Origin: Planococcus shixiaomingii
GTDB taxonomy: Bacteria > Bacillota > Bacilli > Bacillales_A > Planococcaceae
Direction: 5' to 3'
DNA: 64,000 nucleotides
Assembly (NCBI RefSeq): GCF_030413615.1
Contig: NZ_CP129236.1
Span: 3,022,001 to 3,086,000 of the forward strand
Made by a program: the position numbers and the translations under genes. The notes below the pieces were generated by a model. The model had not been told where the DNA came from. It did not search any database and saw nothing but the letters and a program-made list of their open reading frames with translations. How positions within the stretch are numbered: position 1 is the first letter of the stretch; every line of letters starts with the position of its first letter. Below are positions 1-9,272 of this stretch, piece after piece.

Positions 1-221
1 GAAGTTAAATTTTTCTCGCCTAACCGGCTATTTAGGTGAAAGACTTTATTGAAAATTTCTTGATCAAACGCTTTTTCAATAATACCAATTTCTTCTTTAG
101 CCTGTTTATCAACGATTCGAAGAAGATGCTGAAATAATTCATCGTTTGTTCCTCTTTTTAGTTCTTGTTTTAACTGATCGACTTGTTTAATTAATGAGTT
201 AGCATATGTAGTTTCTTTCAT
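1..221 (-). CDS. Unknown protein, C-terminus beyond window edge
   Basis: Partial gene running off the left end of the window. From an ATG at 221 it reads about 73 residues without a stop, beginning MKETTYANSLIKQ, with no signal peptide or membrane segment and a helical, charged composition (many Lys, Glu, Gln and Leu). The start is supported by a GAAGAGGA ribosome binding site about 4 bases upstream. The next gene, at 256-861, lies upstream on the same strand and only 34 bases away, so the two probably share a transcript. No family recognised. Confidence 0.6.
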   Translation of the reverse strand, partial: MKETTYANSLIKQVDQLKQELKRGTNDELFQHLLRIVDKQAKEEIGIIEKAFDQEIFNKVFHLNSRLGEKNLT

Positions 222-255
222 GTTCGTCCTCTTCACTTTTCTTAAATTATGACTA

Positions 256-861
256 TTAAAGCCAATCGAAAATACCTAAACCTTCACTGATATAATCCAA
301 ATCCATATCAACAATTAAATCTCCTCCGGTAAAGACTGCTGCTGCATCTCCAGCTCCCTGAAATACCACTTGACTTGCATAGCTTGTCAACTCTGGGAGA
401 GATGAGGGGTCTAAATTGCCTCCACTGAAATTATATTGAACTCCTTGTGCAACAGGCCCTGATACTCCCAACAATTCCATGTCGCTTGAGTAGTAGGCAG
501 TTTCACCTGTCGGGCTTTCAAACGTCATACTTTCAAGTTGAAAGTCGTTTGTATATAACAGTTCTCCCCCAGCTGCACTATCTGCTGTAAAAGCTTGCTG
601 ATTATAACTAGCATTCATAATCGACTCTCCCCCTAGGGGTGATGCTGCAGACAGTCCTTGTATGTTCATGTGCTGATCACTAATCGTTATGCCACCCATT
701 AAATTATTAGATACATATCCAATTGCATTTTGATTTGCATCCAACAGAAGCAACTGATCTCCCGCCCAAGGCATTACAATTGTTCCATCCATACTTATCC
801 CGTTTGTTTTTAATACATTAGCAATTGATTGTTGCGGGTATACACTATTTAAAAAATCCAT
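256..861 (-). CDS. Unknown protein, 201 residues
   Basis: Complete ORF with an AGGAGG site 6 bases before the ATG, so it is very likely translated. The protein is acidic and rich in Gly, Ser and Ala, has no signal peptide or membrane helix, and contains many short turn-rich hydrophobic stretches (for example TAYYSSDMELLGVSG around 120-135), suggesting a beta-rich fold. It is the first gene of a pair with the partial gene at 1-221. I do not recognise the family and see no catalytic motif. Confidence 0.75.
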   Translation of the reverse strand: MDFLNSVYPQQSIANVLKTNGISMDGTIVMPWAGDQLLLLDANQNAIGYVSNNLMGGITISDQHMNIQGLSAASPLGGESIMNASYNQQAFTADSAAGGELLYTNDFQLESMTFESPTGETAYYSSDMELLGVSGPVAQGVQYNFSGGNLDPSSLPELTSYASQVVFQGAGDAAAVFTGGDLIVDMDLDYISEGLGIFDWL

Positions 862-1113
862 TTAAATCCTCCTGTATTCTCTTGCCTTATTTATTATAAA
901 ATCCATTTAACAAGTACTTTGTAACTATAAGTATTATACCGTTTTTACCACAAAAAATAATAGACTAAAGTATTTATTATTTAGAAAATAATGTAATTTT
1001 TTCAGTCTTTTAAAACGCTGAAGCAAAAGCCATTACTAGAGTATCAAAAGCACGGTGTAAAAATCGGAGCAAGGCAGCTAATATGAAGCAATTTTTAAAA
1101 GGACTTTTAAGCA
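862..1113. other. Non-coding gap before the unknown gene pair
   Basis: AT-rich stretch between the unknown gene pair and the VOC-family terminator. It should hold the promoter of the 256-861 gene, but I could not pick a convincing -35/-10 pair. No coding signal was seen. Confidence 0.4.
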
Positions 1114-1151
1114 TAAAAAAATCCCCAAATGACTCTAGTCATTTGGGGATC
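1114..1151 (-). terminator. Intrinsic terminator of the VOC-family gene
   Basis: A perfect 14-bp inverted repeat (ATCCCCAAATGACT and its complement, 1121-1150) is followed on the minus strand by a run of T (A-run 1115-1120 on the plus strand). It lies 16 bases after the stop of the 1167-1592 gene. Confidence 0.85.
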
Positions 1152-1166
1152 TAGGAACTTATAATT

Positions 1167-1592
1167 TCATCTCACTGAACCATCATCATAACTAAACTGC
1201 CACTCCACACCAAACTTATCCTCGACAACACCATAAGCCGGGCTGAAGAAGGTTTTCTGGAAATCCATAATCACTCTGCCGCCCTTACTTAATGCGGCAA
1301 ACTCTTTATGCAATCTGTCCAAGTCATCTGAAGTAATGGCCAACGTGACGTTCTTGCCAAAGACAACAGGCGATTGCGGGAACGCATCCGAGAACAGGAC
1401 CGGCGTGCCATGGATGTTCAAATGAGCATGCATGACCAGATCTTTCATTTCCGGTGGAATGGTGCTTCCTTCTTCAGGCGGAACTTGCCCAAACGTCATC
1501 GGCTCCGGTCCAGGCAGCCTAAAAACATCGGCATAATACTCAATCGCTTCGCGGCAATTTCCATTGAACGTTAAATACGGATTTACAGGCAT
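1167..1592 (-). CDS. VOC superfamily protein, PhnB/glyoxalase-like
   Basis: 141-residue protein of the vicinal oxygen chelate fold, of the PhnB-like group often labelled glyoxalase/bleomycin-resistance-like. Visible family features are the N-terminal strand-helix MPVNPYLTFNGNCREAIEYY, the central FGQVPPEE loop, the HAHLNIHGTPVLFSD block and the closing GVEWQFSYD. Family members are cytosolic and bind a metal or small molecule; the substrate cannot be told from sequence, and PhnB-type members often lack glyoxalase activity. The start follows a GAGAGGAG site. It is a single-gene unit with its own terminator. Confidence 0.9.
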   Translation of the reverse strand: MPVNPYLTFNGNCREAIEYYADVFRLPGPEPMTFGQVPPEEGSTIPPEMKDLVMHAHLNIHGTPVLFSDAFPQSPVVFGKNVTLAITSDDLDRLHKEFAALSKGGRVIMDFQKTFFSPAYGVVEDKFGVEWQFSYDDGSVR

Positions 1593-1715
1593 AAAGCAGC
1601 TCCTCTCACATTTCTTCTATTTTTACTAAGTTATCTAATTGTTATATGCCCGCTTTTTAATAGAGTAAACTAGCTTTTCCCATCCCCTCCACTATACGGA
1701 TTTTTAAAATGAATA

Positions 1716-1755
1716 AACGCTGTCCAAGGAATCAAATGATTCCTTGGACAGCGTT
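1716..1755 (-). terminator. Hairpin terminator after the M3 peptidase gene
   Basis: A perfect 19-bp inverted repeat (AACGCTGTCCAAGGAATCA and complement) with a 2-base centre, 13 bases beyond the peptidase stop. The minus-strand sequence after it is T-rich (plus strand tttttaaaatgaata). It is the longest perfect hairpin in the left part of the window. Confidence 0.8.
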
Positions 1756-1768
1756 TCAAGATGCATTC

Positions 1769-3568
1769 TTACCCTACCGCCACTTCCGTCAATGCCAAAA
1801 ACTCCTCCACATCTTTCACACACAGTGCAACCGCGTCTTCCCAGAAGCCCGCTTGTTCAAGATCGACGCCTAAGTGTTTCTGGGCTAATTGCTCAACCGT
1901 CATGCGCCCGGTGTCCCGCAGCAAGGCGTTATATGATTCTTCAAAACCGCCTTCCGCTTCAAGAGCTTTGGCATATATTCCTTGGCTGAACAAATAGCCG
2001 AATGTATACGGGAAATTGTAGAACGGCACACCTGTCATATGAAAATGCAGCGTCGAAGCCCAGAAAGTCGGGTTGTATGTCGCCAGTTCTCCGCCGTATG
2101 CTTCCTGCTGCGACTCCACTGCGAGCTGATTCAGCCGTTCTACAGAAACAGCGCCGTTTTTGCGTTCTTTATAAAAACGAGTTTCAAAAAGGAAGCGGGA
2201 ATGGATATTTATGAAGAACGCGATGCTCCGCTTGATCTTGTCTTCAAGCAAGGCAATTTTTTCTTCTTTTGCAGCAGCGTTTTTGACCGCTGCGTCGGAC
2301 ACCACCATTTCCGCAAATGTCGAAGCGGTTTCAGCAACGTTCATGGCGTACTTCTGGTTCAACGCTTCCGTGCCGTTCATAACATGCTGGTGGTAAGCGT
2401 GGCCCAGTTCATGCGCCAACGTCGAAATATTGGTGGCTGATCCGGAAAACGTCATAAAAATGCGTGTTTGCTTGCTGTCCGGGAAACTCGTACAGAAGCC
2501 GCCAGGCCGTTTGCCGGCGCGGTCTTCCGCTTCGATCCAACGCTTTTCAAACGCCTTTTTCGAAAACTCGGCCATTTGCGGGCTGAATTTGCCGAACTGC
2601 TCCAAGATAAACGCTGCGGCTTCATCGTAGCTGACCTTTTGGACCGATTTGGTGAGTGGGGCATTCACATCATGCCACTCCAATTTTTTAAGTCCGAGCA
2701 GTTGCGCTTTGCGCTGCAAATACGACACAAAAGGCGCTTTCCCTTTCGCAATTGCCCCCCACATGGCGTCCAATGTCTTTTCGCTCATGCGATTGATTTC
2801 AAGCGGCTCTTTCAGTGGGTTATCCCAATTGCGATGCTTGTACGTCTGCAGGCGGAAGCCGGCCAAGTTGTTCAACGTTTCGCCGAACAGATCCGACTCC
2901 GCTTCCCACGCTTGGCTGATTTTACCGAACACTTCTTTACGGGCGTCGCGGTCGGGTGTACTTAAACGGTTTGAAGCCTGCCCCATCGACAATTTCTTCG
3001 TCTCACCATTCTCCGTATGCTCAATGCTCATTTTCGCAACAATGCTGCTGTACATTTGGTTCCAAGCTGCATAGCCGTTGACCGACAAATCGTTAATCAG
3101 AATTTCTTGCTCTAATGGAAGCTTTTCTTTAGCATTCGCGCGCCGCTCATCGAGCACAAACGCAACGGGCTGAAAAGCAGGCTGTACCAAAAGCTCAGTC
3201 CAAAGCGCATCATCTACCTGGAGAAACTTCTGATCCAGCTTCACCAAAATCGATGCGTACGCTGCGCCTAATTCACCCCGTTTACCAACAAGGATTTTCG
3301 CTTCGTTATCGGACATATCCTGCGCGGTTAGGCAGCTGGCAAATGCACTAATTTCGCGCAGCTGTTTTGTCGTCGTTTCCAATAGACTTAAGATAGAAAC
3401 TAGCTCTTCGGATTGTTTCGGAGCAGTTGGCATCTCATATGCATCCACCTGCTTTGCCAACTCCTGCATATCGCTTTCGAAAGCAGCAATGTAAGCTTTC
3501 AATTCTTCTGATTTACTGCCGCCTTTGAAAATCGAATCCAAATCCCAAGTTGTTTCATAATGATTCAT
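1769..3568 (-). CDS. M3 family oligoendopeptidase (PepF-like)
   Basis: Zinc metallopeptidase of family M3, which cuts short peptides in the cytosol. The active-site HELGH is at about residues 387-391, inside TLAHELGHAYHQH, and the downstream ETASTFAE block near 414-421 supplies the third zinc ligand typical of M3. Length (599-600 residues) is normal for Bacillales PepF-like enzymes, and no signal peptide is present. A TTG codon sits directly before the ATG; I prefer the ATG at 3568, 8 bases after GAGGAGAG. It is a stand-alone unit with a strong terminator, and its base composition is richer in GC than the polysaccharide genes to its right. Confidence 0.95.
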   Translation of the reverse strand: MNHYETTWDLDSIFKGGSKSEELKAYIAAFESDMQELAKQVDAYEMPTAPKQSEELVSILSLLETTTKQLREISAFASCLTAQDMSDNEAKILVGKRGELGAAYASILVKLDQKFLQVDDALWTELLVQPAFQPVAFVLDERRANAKEKLPLEQEILINDLSVNGYAAWNQMYSSIVAKMSIEHTENGETKKLSMGQASNRLSTPDRDARKEVFGKISQAWEAESDLFGETLNNLAGFRLQTYKHRNWDNPLKEPLEINRMSEKTLDAMWGAIAKGKAPFVSYLQRKAQLLGLKKLEWHDVNAPLTKSVQKVSYDEAAAFILEQFGKFSPQMAEFSKKAFEKRWIEAEDRAGKRPGGFCTSFPDSKQTRIFMTFSGSATNISTLAHELGHAYHQHVMNGTEALNQKYAMNVAETASTFAEMVVSDAAVKNAAAKEEKIALLEDKIKRSIAFFINIHSRFLFETRFYKERKNGAVSVERLNQLAVESQQEAYGGELATYNPTFWASTLHFHMTGVPFYNFPYTFGYLFSQGIYAKALEAEGGFEESYNALLRDTGRMTVEQLAQKHLGVDLEQAGFWEDAVALCVKDVEEFLALTEVAVG

Positions 3569-3788
3569 CAACTGATCTCTCCTCGAATGATTAAGTTTAG
3601 TAAAAACATTTCGGTTCCCTAAATGTTGTAATTTAATTGTAGTTTAAAAATTCTTTCAATTCAAGTTGATAAAAGGATAAAACCTTTTTAAATTCTTTCG
3701 GAGTCAGAATAAAGGAAAATCTTTTGCCTATCGTTTAAACTATTAAAGTAATCTGGAAATTAATTCAATCATAAAGGAGCAATGCTTA

Positions 3789-4613
3789 ATGGAATTTGTA
3801 ACATTAAACAATGGATTAAAAATGCCTCAACTCGGATTTGGCGTATGGCAAGTAGAAGATGACCGAGCGACTGCTGCAGTAACGGCAGCACTTGAAGCCG
3901 GATACCGCTCTATTGATACGGCAATGATCTACAAAAACGAAAAAGGCGTCGGCAAAGCGTTGAAAGAGTCTGGCATTCCTCGCGAAGACCTGTTCATCAC
4001 AACAAAAGTCTGGAACAGCGACCAAGGCTATGACAATACATTGCGCGCATTCGATGAAAGCTTAGAGCGTTTAGGATTAGATTACGTTGACCTGTATTTG
4101 ATCCATTGGCCGACTCCACAATTTGACCAATACATCGATACATATAAAGCGCTCGAAAAGTTGTACAACGACGGCCGTGTCAAAGCAATCGGCGTCTGCA
4201 ACTTTGAGATTGAGCACTTAGAGCGCCTGTTGGCGGAATGCGACGTGCCTCCTGTCTTAAACCAAGTCGAATGCCACCCATACTTGGCACAGACTGAATT
4301 AAAATCATATTGCGCTGAGCACAACATTTTCGTTGAAGCGTGGAGCCCGCTTGACCAAGGCGGCGAAGCACTGCAAGACGAAACGATCACGAAGATTGCA
4401 GAAGCCCACGGCAAAACGACTGCTCAAGTCATCTTGCGCTGGCACCTGCAAAACAATTCGATCGTTATCCCGAAATCAGTCACGCCATCACGGATCGAAG
4501 AAAACTTTGACGTTTTTGGTTTTGAATTGACGGATGATGAAATGGAGCAGATCCACAACTTGGATCGGAACCGCCGTAAAGGTGCTCATCCTAATGAGAT
4601 GAACGTGCGTTAA
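3789..4613 (+). CDS. Aldo/keto reductase
   Basis: 274-residue NADPH-dependent aldo/keto reductase, the only clear full-length plus-strand gene in the window. The catalytic tetrad is visible: Asp43, Tyr48, Lys73 and His106 (motifs SIDTAMIYKNE, TTKVW and LIHWP). The C-terminal part has the IPKSVTPSRIEEN segment that binds the 2'-phosphate of NADPH. These enzymes reduce aldehydes, ketones or methylglyoxal in the cytosol; the closest functional group is the YvgN/YtbE type. An AAAGGAG site precedes the ATG by 9 bases. It is transcribed away from the peptidase gene and ends before a hairpin terminator. Confidence 0.95.
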   Translation: MEFVTLNNGLKMPQLGFGVWQVEDDRATAAVTAALEAGYRSIDTAMIYKNEKGVGKALKESGIPREDLFITTKVWNSDQGYDNTLRAFDESLERLGLDYVDLYLIHWPTPQFDQYIDTYKALEKLYNDGRVKAIGVCNFEIEHLERLLAECDVPPVLNQVECHPYLAQTELKSYCAEHNIFVEAWSPLDQGGEALQDETITKIAEAHGKTTAQVILRWHLQNNSIVIPKSVTPSRIEENFDVFGFELTDDEMEQIHNLDRNRRKGAHPNEMNVR

Positions 4614-4738
4614 AAGGTAATAGAACTTTACTGAAGCCATCCTAATATTGGAATAGGCTTTAACATAAGATATTTTTGGGAGAAAGAAAAAACTTTTCTC
4701 AAGAAGAAGCCTTGCTTTCTATAGATCTTAATATGAAA

Positions 4739-4784
4739 AACAGCAGCTCAATGGAGAACTTCTTCCACTGAGCTGCTGTTTTGT
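4739..4784 (+). terminator. Terminator after the aldo/keto reductase
   Basis: Inverted repeat AACAGCAGCTCAATGG / CCACTGAGCTGCTGTT with one mismatch, followed by TTTTGTT on the plus strand. It is about 125 bases after the reductase stop. The rest of the gap 4614-4918 shows no coding signal. Confidence 0.75.
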
Positions 4785-4918
4785 TAGGTACTTATTAATA
4801 ATTGCAATGCTGCTTGCTGAAATAGCGCTTTACTTTTTAACAAAGTTTGATTGGAGTGATTTTTAGCTCTAAGATTTATACAATAACAAACCGCAACTCA
4901 TTATTTCAGTCCCTAAAC

Positions 4919-6373
4919 CTATGTTTCTTTACTCACAATAATCTTTTTTGCCGACACTACAATCCCTTTATCTAAATAAAACAAGGAGACAAAATAAACA
5001 GTAATGCATAACATAATCGAAATACCGCTCCATAACGGCAGGTCAGAAATGGATTTCAGCAGCAATGCAAACACAGCCATTATGAATGTACATAATAAAG
5101 GCTTCACTACATTTTTAAGTATACTGCTGGCACTTATTCCAATAATGGTATTCATGACAATCAAACCTGGGATGATTAAATCAATTTTTATGATTGCCCG
5201 TGCATAAATAAGTTCCCAAAAGCCAAACTGTAAACTTATGATGCATGTTGGAATGATGATCAAAAGGTCCAGAGTCAGCAGAAAGAGGGATATCTTCGGT
5301 TTACCTTTAGCTCGGTAAGCAGCACTAAAGAGATTGATCATGACCAATCTTAATGAAGTAGATAATCCCCATAACCCTAAAATTGTACTTGCTTCCGTCC
5401 ATTGAGACCCCAATATAAAACTTGTGGCAAAATCTTGATATAAGTAAATACCTATCCCCATCGGGAAGACTAAAAATGCAAGAAGTCTTTGCGCGCCTAA
5501 AAACATTGCAGTGAAATTGCCATGATTATTTTGAAATCTAGATAAGGCGGAAAAAAGAACCGGGTTCATTGAAGCTGTAATGATTCCCATTAAAGCTTCT
5601 ACCATATATAAAGAAGTTCTATACAAACCTACATAGTACTCGCTTAAAAAATGGCCAATAATAAAGATATCAACCCAGACAGTTAGCCAAATAGCTAATG
5701 CCTCCAGTGACGCCCAAGCACTAAAAGTAAACATTCTCTTCAAGAAAGAAAAACTATAGAAAAAAGATGGTTTCCATTCGGATATCAGCATAAAAAGGAC
5801 GGCACTTGCCACGGAGAAGGACAAAGTACCAATAATAATTGCCCAGTAACCATACCCCTGAAAAGCCAAAGGAAGCGTTATAGTCAAGGGGATTATTGAC
5901 CCCGTCATCCGAATCAAAAACAAAAGCTTAAAATTATAATCTCTTCGGTTTAACCCTACTTGGACACTAGTAAAAGAAGAAATTGGAATTTGCAATGCCG
6001 CAACGGCAATTACATTACCAAGGCCTGGATTTCCCACTGCGCTTGCGAGCCAATGCCTGAATAAAAAAATAAACCCATATAGCAACAGAGCAATGAATAG
6101 ACTCGTCCAAAAAGCCACGCTAGCTGTTTTTTCTTTCTCTTCTTTATCCTTAAATTCATGCTGGACCAGATAGTCTTGGAATCCTGCTTCTGTAATCATT
6201 TCCGCAAAACTAACTACCATGACCACAATAGCAATAACTCCAAAAGCTTCAGGAGCCAGAAGCCTCGCCAAAATAATATTAGTAATAGGGGCTATTAATC
6301 TCGCGGTAACTTCTGAAAAGGTCGACCATTTGGCAGCGTTCCCAATCTTTGAACTTAATATATTATCGCTCAC
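4919..6373 (-). CDS. Polysaccharide flippase, Wzx/PST family
   Basis: 484-residue integral membrane protein of the polysaccharide transporter (MOP) superfamily. The N-terminal part has the typical ARLLAPEAFGVIAI helix and an IITEAGFQDYLVQ-like region, followed by 12-14 hydrophobic segments. Such proteins flip undecaprenyl-diphosphate-linked repeat units across the membrane for Wzy polymerisation. It is the last gene of module A and the only flippase in the window, so modules B and C either have theirs outside or rely on this one. The hairpin at 6460-6502 may partly separate it from the upstream kinase gene. Confidence 0.9.
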   Translation of the reverse strand: MSDNILSSKIGNAAKWSTFSEVTARLIAPITNIILARLLAPEAFGVIAIVVMVVSFAEMITEAGFQDYLVQHEFKDKEEKEKTASVAFWTSLFIALLLYGFIFLFRHWLASAVGNPGLGNVIAVAALQIPISSFTSVQVGLNRRDYNFKLLFLIRMTGSIIPLTITLPLAFQGYGYWAIIIGTLSFSVASAVLFMLISEWKPSFFYSFSFLKRMFTFSAWASLEALAIWLTVWVDIFIIGHFLSEYYVGLYRTSLYMVEALMGIITASMNPVLFSALSRFQNNHGNFTAMFLGAQRLLAFLVFPMGIGIYLYQDFATSFILGSQWTEASTILGLWGLSTSLRLVMINLFSAAYRAKGKPKISLFLLTLDLLIIIPTCIISLQFGFWELIYARAIIKIDLIIPGLIVMNTIIGISASSILKNVVKPLLCTFIMAVFALLLKSISDLPLWSGISIMLCITVYFVSLFYLDKGIVVSAKKIIVSKET

Positions 6374-6459
6374 ATTTGAATTCTCCTTTCATTAGTTTTC
6401 ATTCATTTTCTATAAACCTACATAACTTAACAGCTGTTTTAAGGTAAAAGAGATAAGAA

Positions 6460-6502
6460 AGAGAAGATCAGCTTTAGGATTACATCGCTTCTGATCTTCT
6501 CT
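6460..6502 (-). terminator. Hairpin between the kinase and flippase genes
   Basis: Perfect 12-bp repeat AGAGAAGATCAG / CTGATCTTCTCT with a 19-base loop; the minus strand beyond it is T-rich. It would reduce read-through from the CapB-type gene into the flippase gene. The 350-base gap 6374-6725 shows nothing else recognisable. Confidence 0.55.
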
Positions 6503-6725
6503 AAGTTGCGCTTCTATTCTAGTATGCAAAATTCAATGTTTCTAATACATTTTATTGATTAGTTATTGCATAGTTTTTCATTTCTCAGCATTCAATTCTT
6601 CTTTTTTTGTAACATGCTTGCGTAACAAAAATAAGTTAAGTATTTATTAAGTATGTAATCTCAGGCTGTCAACCACTACAGGCAACGGTTCTTCGTCTTA
6701 ATTTTTTAGGTAATTACGAAGATTG

Positions 6726-7406
6726 CTATTTAGCAGAAGTTCTAGCAAGGATAAAATTATTTAGTATAACCCCAATTAATTTACTATTTGCTAATGAAAG
6801 AGTTTCTTTTGCTTGTAATGCGGACTCTTGGTCTGTTTCACCAGAATTAATTACTAAAAGGCTGGCATCACATCTATTAGCAATTATTTGTCCATCAGTA
6901 ACAGTGAGCAAAGCCGGAGAATCAAAAATCACCATATCATAAACTTCTATTACTTGATGCATTAGAATTTCCATAGCATGTGAAGCTAACAGCTCTGCAG
7001 GGTTAGGTGGAATAGGTCCACTTGGAATCAAGTCAAGCTGATCCACTGAAGTCTGAGTGATCACTTCTTCAAGACGAGCCTCACTATTTAAAAAAGTCGA
7101 TAGCCCCAAGTTATTACGCAAATGAAAGATAACGTGTGATGTCGGTCTTCTCAAGTCACTATCTACTAACAATACCTTTTTTCCTTCTTGTGCATAGACA
7201 GCCGCAAGATTAGCAGCCACTGTAGATTTACCTTCTAATTCAAGGGCCGATGTAACAATAAGGGATTTGATTGTTTCATTCGGTAAGGAGAAATTAATAT
7301 TTGAACGTAATGTCCGAAATTGCTCAGACACTATAGAAGAAGTTGAATTTACAACAATTAAATTCTCTCCCTCCGCTAGTTGTTTTTTCTTTTTCAACAT
7401 ATTCAA
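6726..7406 (-). CDS. CapB/CpsD-type tyrosine kinase, tail-less copy
   Basis: 226-residue BY-kinase-type P-loop protein that, with the CapA-like partner just upstream, controls polymer chain length in Gram-positive capsule systems. Visible motifs are EQFRTLRSNI (activator-binding start), Walker A ALELEGKST at 54-62, Walker A' VLLVDSDLRRP and Walker B VIFDSPALL. It departs from the norm in two ways: the Pro usual in the Walker A region (SAxP) is replaced, and the protein ends FILARTSAK with no C-terminal tyrosine cluster, unlike the copy at 28960-29658. The CapA stop TAA directly abuts an in-frame TTG at 7406; the ATG at 7400 is the alternative start. AAAGGAGG lies 5 bases before the TTG and 11 before the ATG. 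Confidence 0.9.
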   Translation of the reverse strand: MNMLKKKKQLAEGENLIVVNSTSSIVSEQFRTLRSNINFSLPNETIKSLIVTSALELEGKSTVAANLAAVYAQEGKKVLLVDSDLRRPTSHVIFHLRNNLGLSTFLNSEARLEEVITQTSVDQLDLIPSGPIPPNPAELLASHAMEILMHQVIEVYDMVIFDSPALLTVTDGQIIANRCDASLLVINSGETDQESALQAKETLSLANSKLIGVILNNFILARTSAK

Positions 7407-8135
7407 TTACGCCTCCTTTTCTTCTAAAGCGAGTTTTGCTTTTTCTGGGAGTTTCCCACTCTGTTCAATCGGCGATATAACCGCAATTACCGGGACATTT
7501 AGCAACCTTTTCACATCACGCTGACTCTTTACGGATGTATCCAAATAATCTAAGAGTAAAGCAAGTCCTACACCTAGCAATAACCCTGCCGCTGAAGCTA
7601 TAGCTAGGTTAATCCATAAATTAGGGGAAACAGGCAGTTGATCTTCTTTTGCGGTTGCAGTTGAAAGGATTGTAATATTATCTATTTTCATTACTTCTTG
7701 AATATCTTTCTCGAATACAGTTGCTATTGTATTAACAATTTTCGCAGCAGTTTCTGGATTTTCATCTCTTGCAGAAATACCGATAACTTGGGATTCAGAA
7801 GTAGAGGTAATGGTAATTTTTTTATTCAACTCTTTTAATGAGGTATCCAGATTTAGATTTTCGATAACTTGTTCTAAAATTACTGGACTGCTTATGATGA
7901 CACTATAAGTATTGAGCAGCTGCCGGTCTCTCTCTACGTTTACGATTGCGAGATTCCCTCCTATAGCCTCTTCCTGATTCACTAGAATCTGTGAAGAATT
8001 TTCGTAAATAGGGGTAAGCAAATAAAGGGAAATAACCGCTGTCAACCCGGTTACTAGTAAGATGACTGCTAATATTAATACAACTCTTTGTCTTAAGATG
8101 TTGAAAAGACTTCGTAAATCTAAAGTTTCTTCCAT
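7407..8135 (-). CDS. CapA/YveK-type chain-length modulator
   Basis: 242-residue Wzz-domain membrane protein, the activator partner of the CapB-like kinase. It has a short cytoplasmic start (MEETLDLRSLFNILRQR), a first membrane helix at about 15-38, an extracytoplasmic domain, the conserved Pro-rich approach PVSPNLW, a second membrane helix around 178-200, and a C-terminal juxtamembrane segment DVKRLLNVPVIAVISPI that activates the kinase. The ATG follows CAGGGGG. It is translated immediately before the kinase (stop and start codons abut), so the two are made together. A second, diverged pair lies at 28960-30391. Confidence 0.92.
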   Translation of the reverse strand: MEETLDLRSLFNILRQRVVLILAVILLVTGLTAVISLYLLTPIYENSSQILVNQEEAIGGNLAIVNVERDRQLLNTYSVIISSPVILEQVIENLNLDTSLKELNKKITITSTSESQVIGISARDENPETAAKIVNTIATVFEKDIQEVMKIDNITILSTATAKEDQLPVSPNLWINLAIASAAGLLLGVGLALLLDYLDTSVKSQRDVKRLLNVPVIAVISPIEQSGKLPEKAKLALEEKEA

Positions 8136-8166
8136 TTAAAAACCCCCTGTTGCTTTTGATAAACTT

Positions 8167-9198
8167 TCAAGCCGCGTTCACTCGTTTAGACATCCTTTTT
8201 CGGTTTTTCACTACTAGGAAAAAAACAGTGTTGAAAGTTTTAAAGGGTGACTTTCCAAGGTCATCCAGTTTATTAATGTAATTGTTTCCTAGCCTCTTCA
8301 TGAAAAAAACTCTATTTCGCTTTAAGTAATCATTATCTTTCCACTCTGGGAAACGCTTGTAGACAAGTTCCCGAGTTGTTTTCATTTTCTGGTAAAATCC
8401 CCAAAAATCAAATTTGAAAAATTGAAGTTGCCTATACATATTCGACCAGCACAGCAATTTTACATATTGATAACATAACCCCTCTCGATTTTCGCCACTC
8501 AATGCCCCTTGCACATTATAGAAATCGTAAGTATCTTCTAGTACTAAATATATATCGTTAATTTTAGGAGAAACTGTTGTAATCAAGCTGCCTTTTCTGT
8601 TTTTCCTATAACTGTACAGCGACTCGTTAATATAAATATACGTGTCAGTATAATAAAGTAATTTAAAAATCGTCTCGACATCTTCACAAATTCGGTCGCT
8701 TGGGAATTTAATATTGGCAAATAAACTTGTCTTATAAACTTTATTGCAAACACTTGGCTGAACAGTCCAAAGAACTTCAGTCAGATCCATTCCCTTTACT
8801 ACTTGTGATAAACGCCCATCTTCGAAATCCCACCAATCATAAATGATCATATCCGGTTGATTTTGAAGAGTTTTAACTATCCTTTCAAAAAACGACTTCT
8901 GAATAAAGTCATCGCTATCAAAAAATGTAACGTAATTATACTGAACGTAATTAAGACCAAAATTTCTTGCATCGGATACGCCTCCATTATCTTTAGTTAA
9001 ATAAAGAAAATCGGAATACGCATCTGCATATTTCTTGGCAATAGCTCCTGAGCCATCCTTCGAACCATCATCTACTAAAATGATTTGTATATTTGACAAT
9101 CCCCCCTTACTCACTACTACAGATTTCAAGCATTCTTCAATATAATCTTCTACATTATAAAAAGGGATGATTACACTTAATCCTTGATCTTTTTGCAC
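8167..9198 (-). CDS. Family 2 glycosyltransferase
   Basis: 343-residue GT-A fold glycosyltransferase. The N-terminus LSVIIPFYNVEDYIEECL is the family 2 nucleotide-binding start; the DDGSKDGSG and DSDDF motifs (metal/UDP-sugar binding) follow at about 43-51 and 114-118. The basic C-terminal half is typical of capsule enzymes that add one sugar to the lipid-linked repeat unit at the cytoplasmic face. The start is GTG at 9198 after GAGGTGA. It lies between the initiating transferase and the CapA-type gene in what looks like one operon. Donor and acceptor cannot be predicted. Confidence 0.9.
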   Translation of the reverse strand: MQKDQGLSVIIPFYNVEDYIEECLKSVVVSKGGLSNIQIILVDDGSKDGSGAIAKKYADAYSDFLYLTKDNGGVSDARNFGLNYVQYNYVTFFDSDDFIQKSFFERIVKTLQNQPDMIIYDWWDFEDGRLSQVVKGMDLTEVLWTVQPSVCNKVYKTSLFANIKFPSDRICEDVETIFKLLYYTDTYIYINESLYSYRKNRKGSLITTVSPKINDIYLVLEDTYDFYNVQGALSGENREGLCYQYVKLLCWSNMYRQLQFFKFDFWGFYQKMKTTRELVYKRFPEWKDNDYLKRNRVFFMKRLGNNYINKLDDLGKSPFKTFNTVFFLVVKNRKRMSKRVNAA

Positions 9199-9272
9199 CA
9201 GGACTCACCTCGATATAATTTACTTTCATGTACTTCATCTATCTCAGCAATCAACAACTTCTTTAAAATAAA

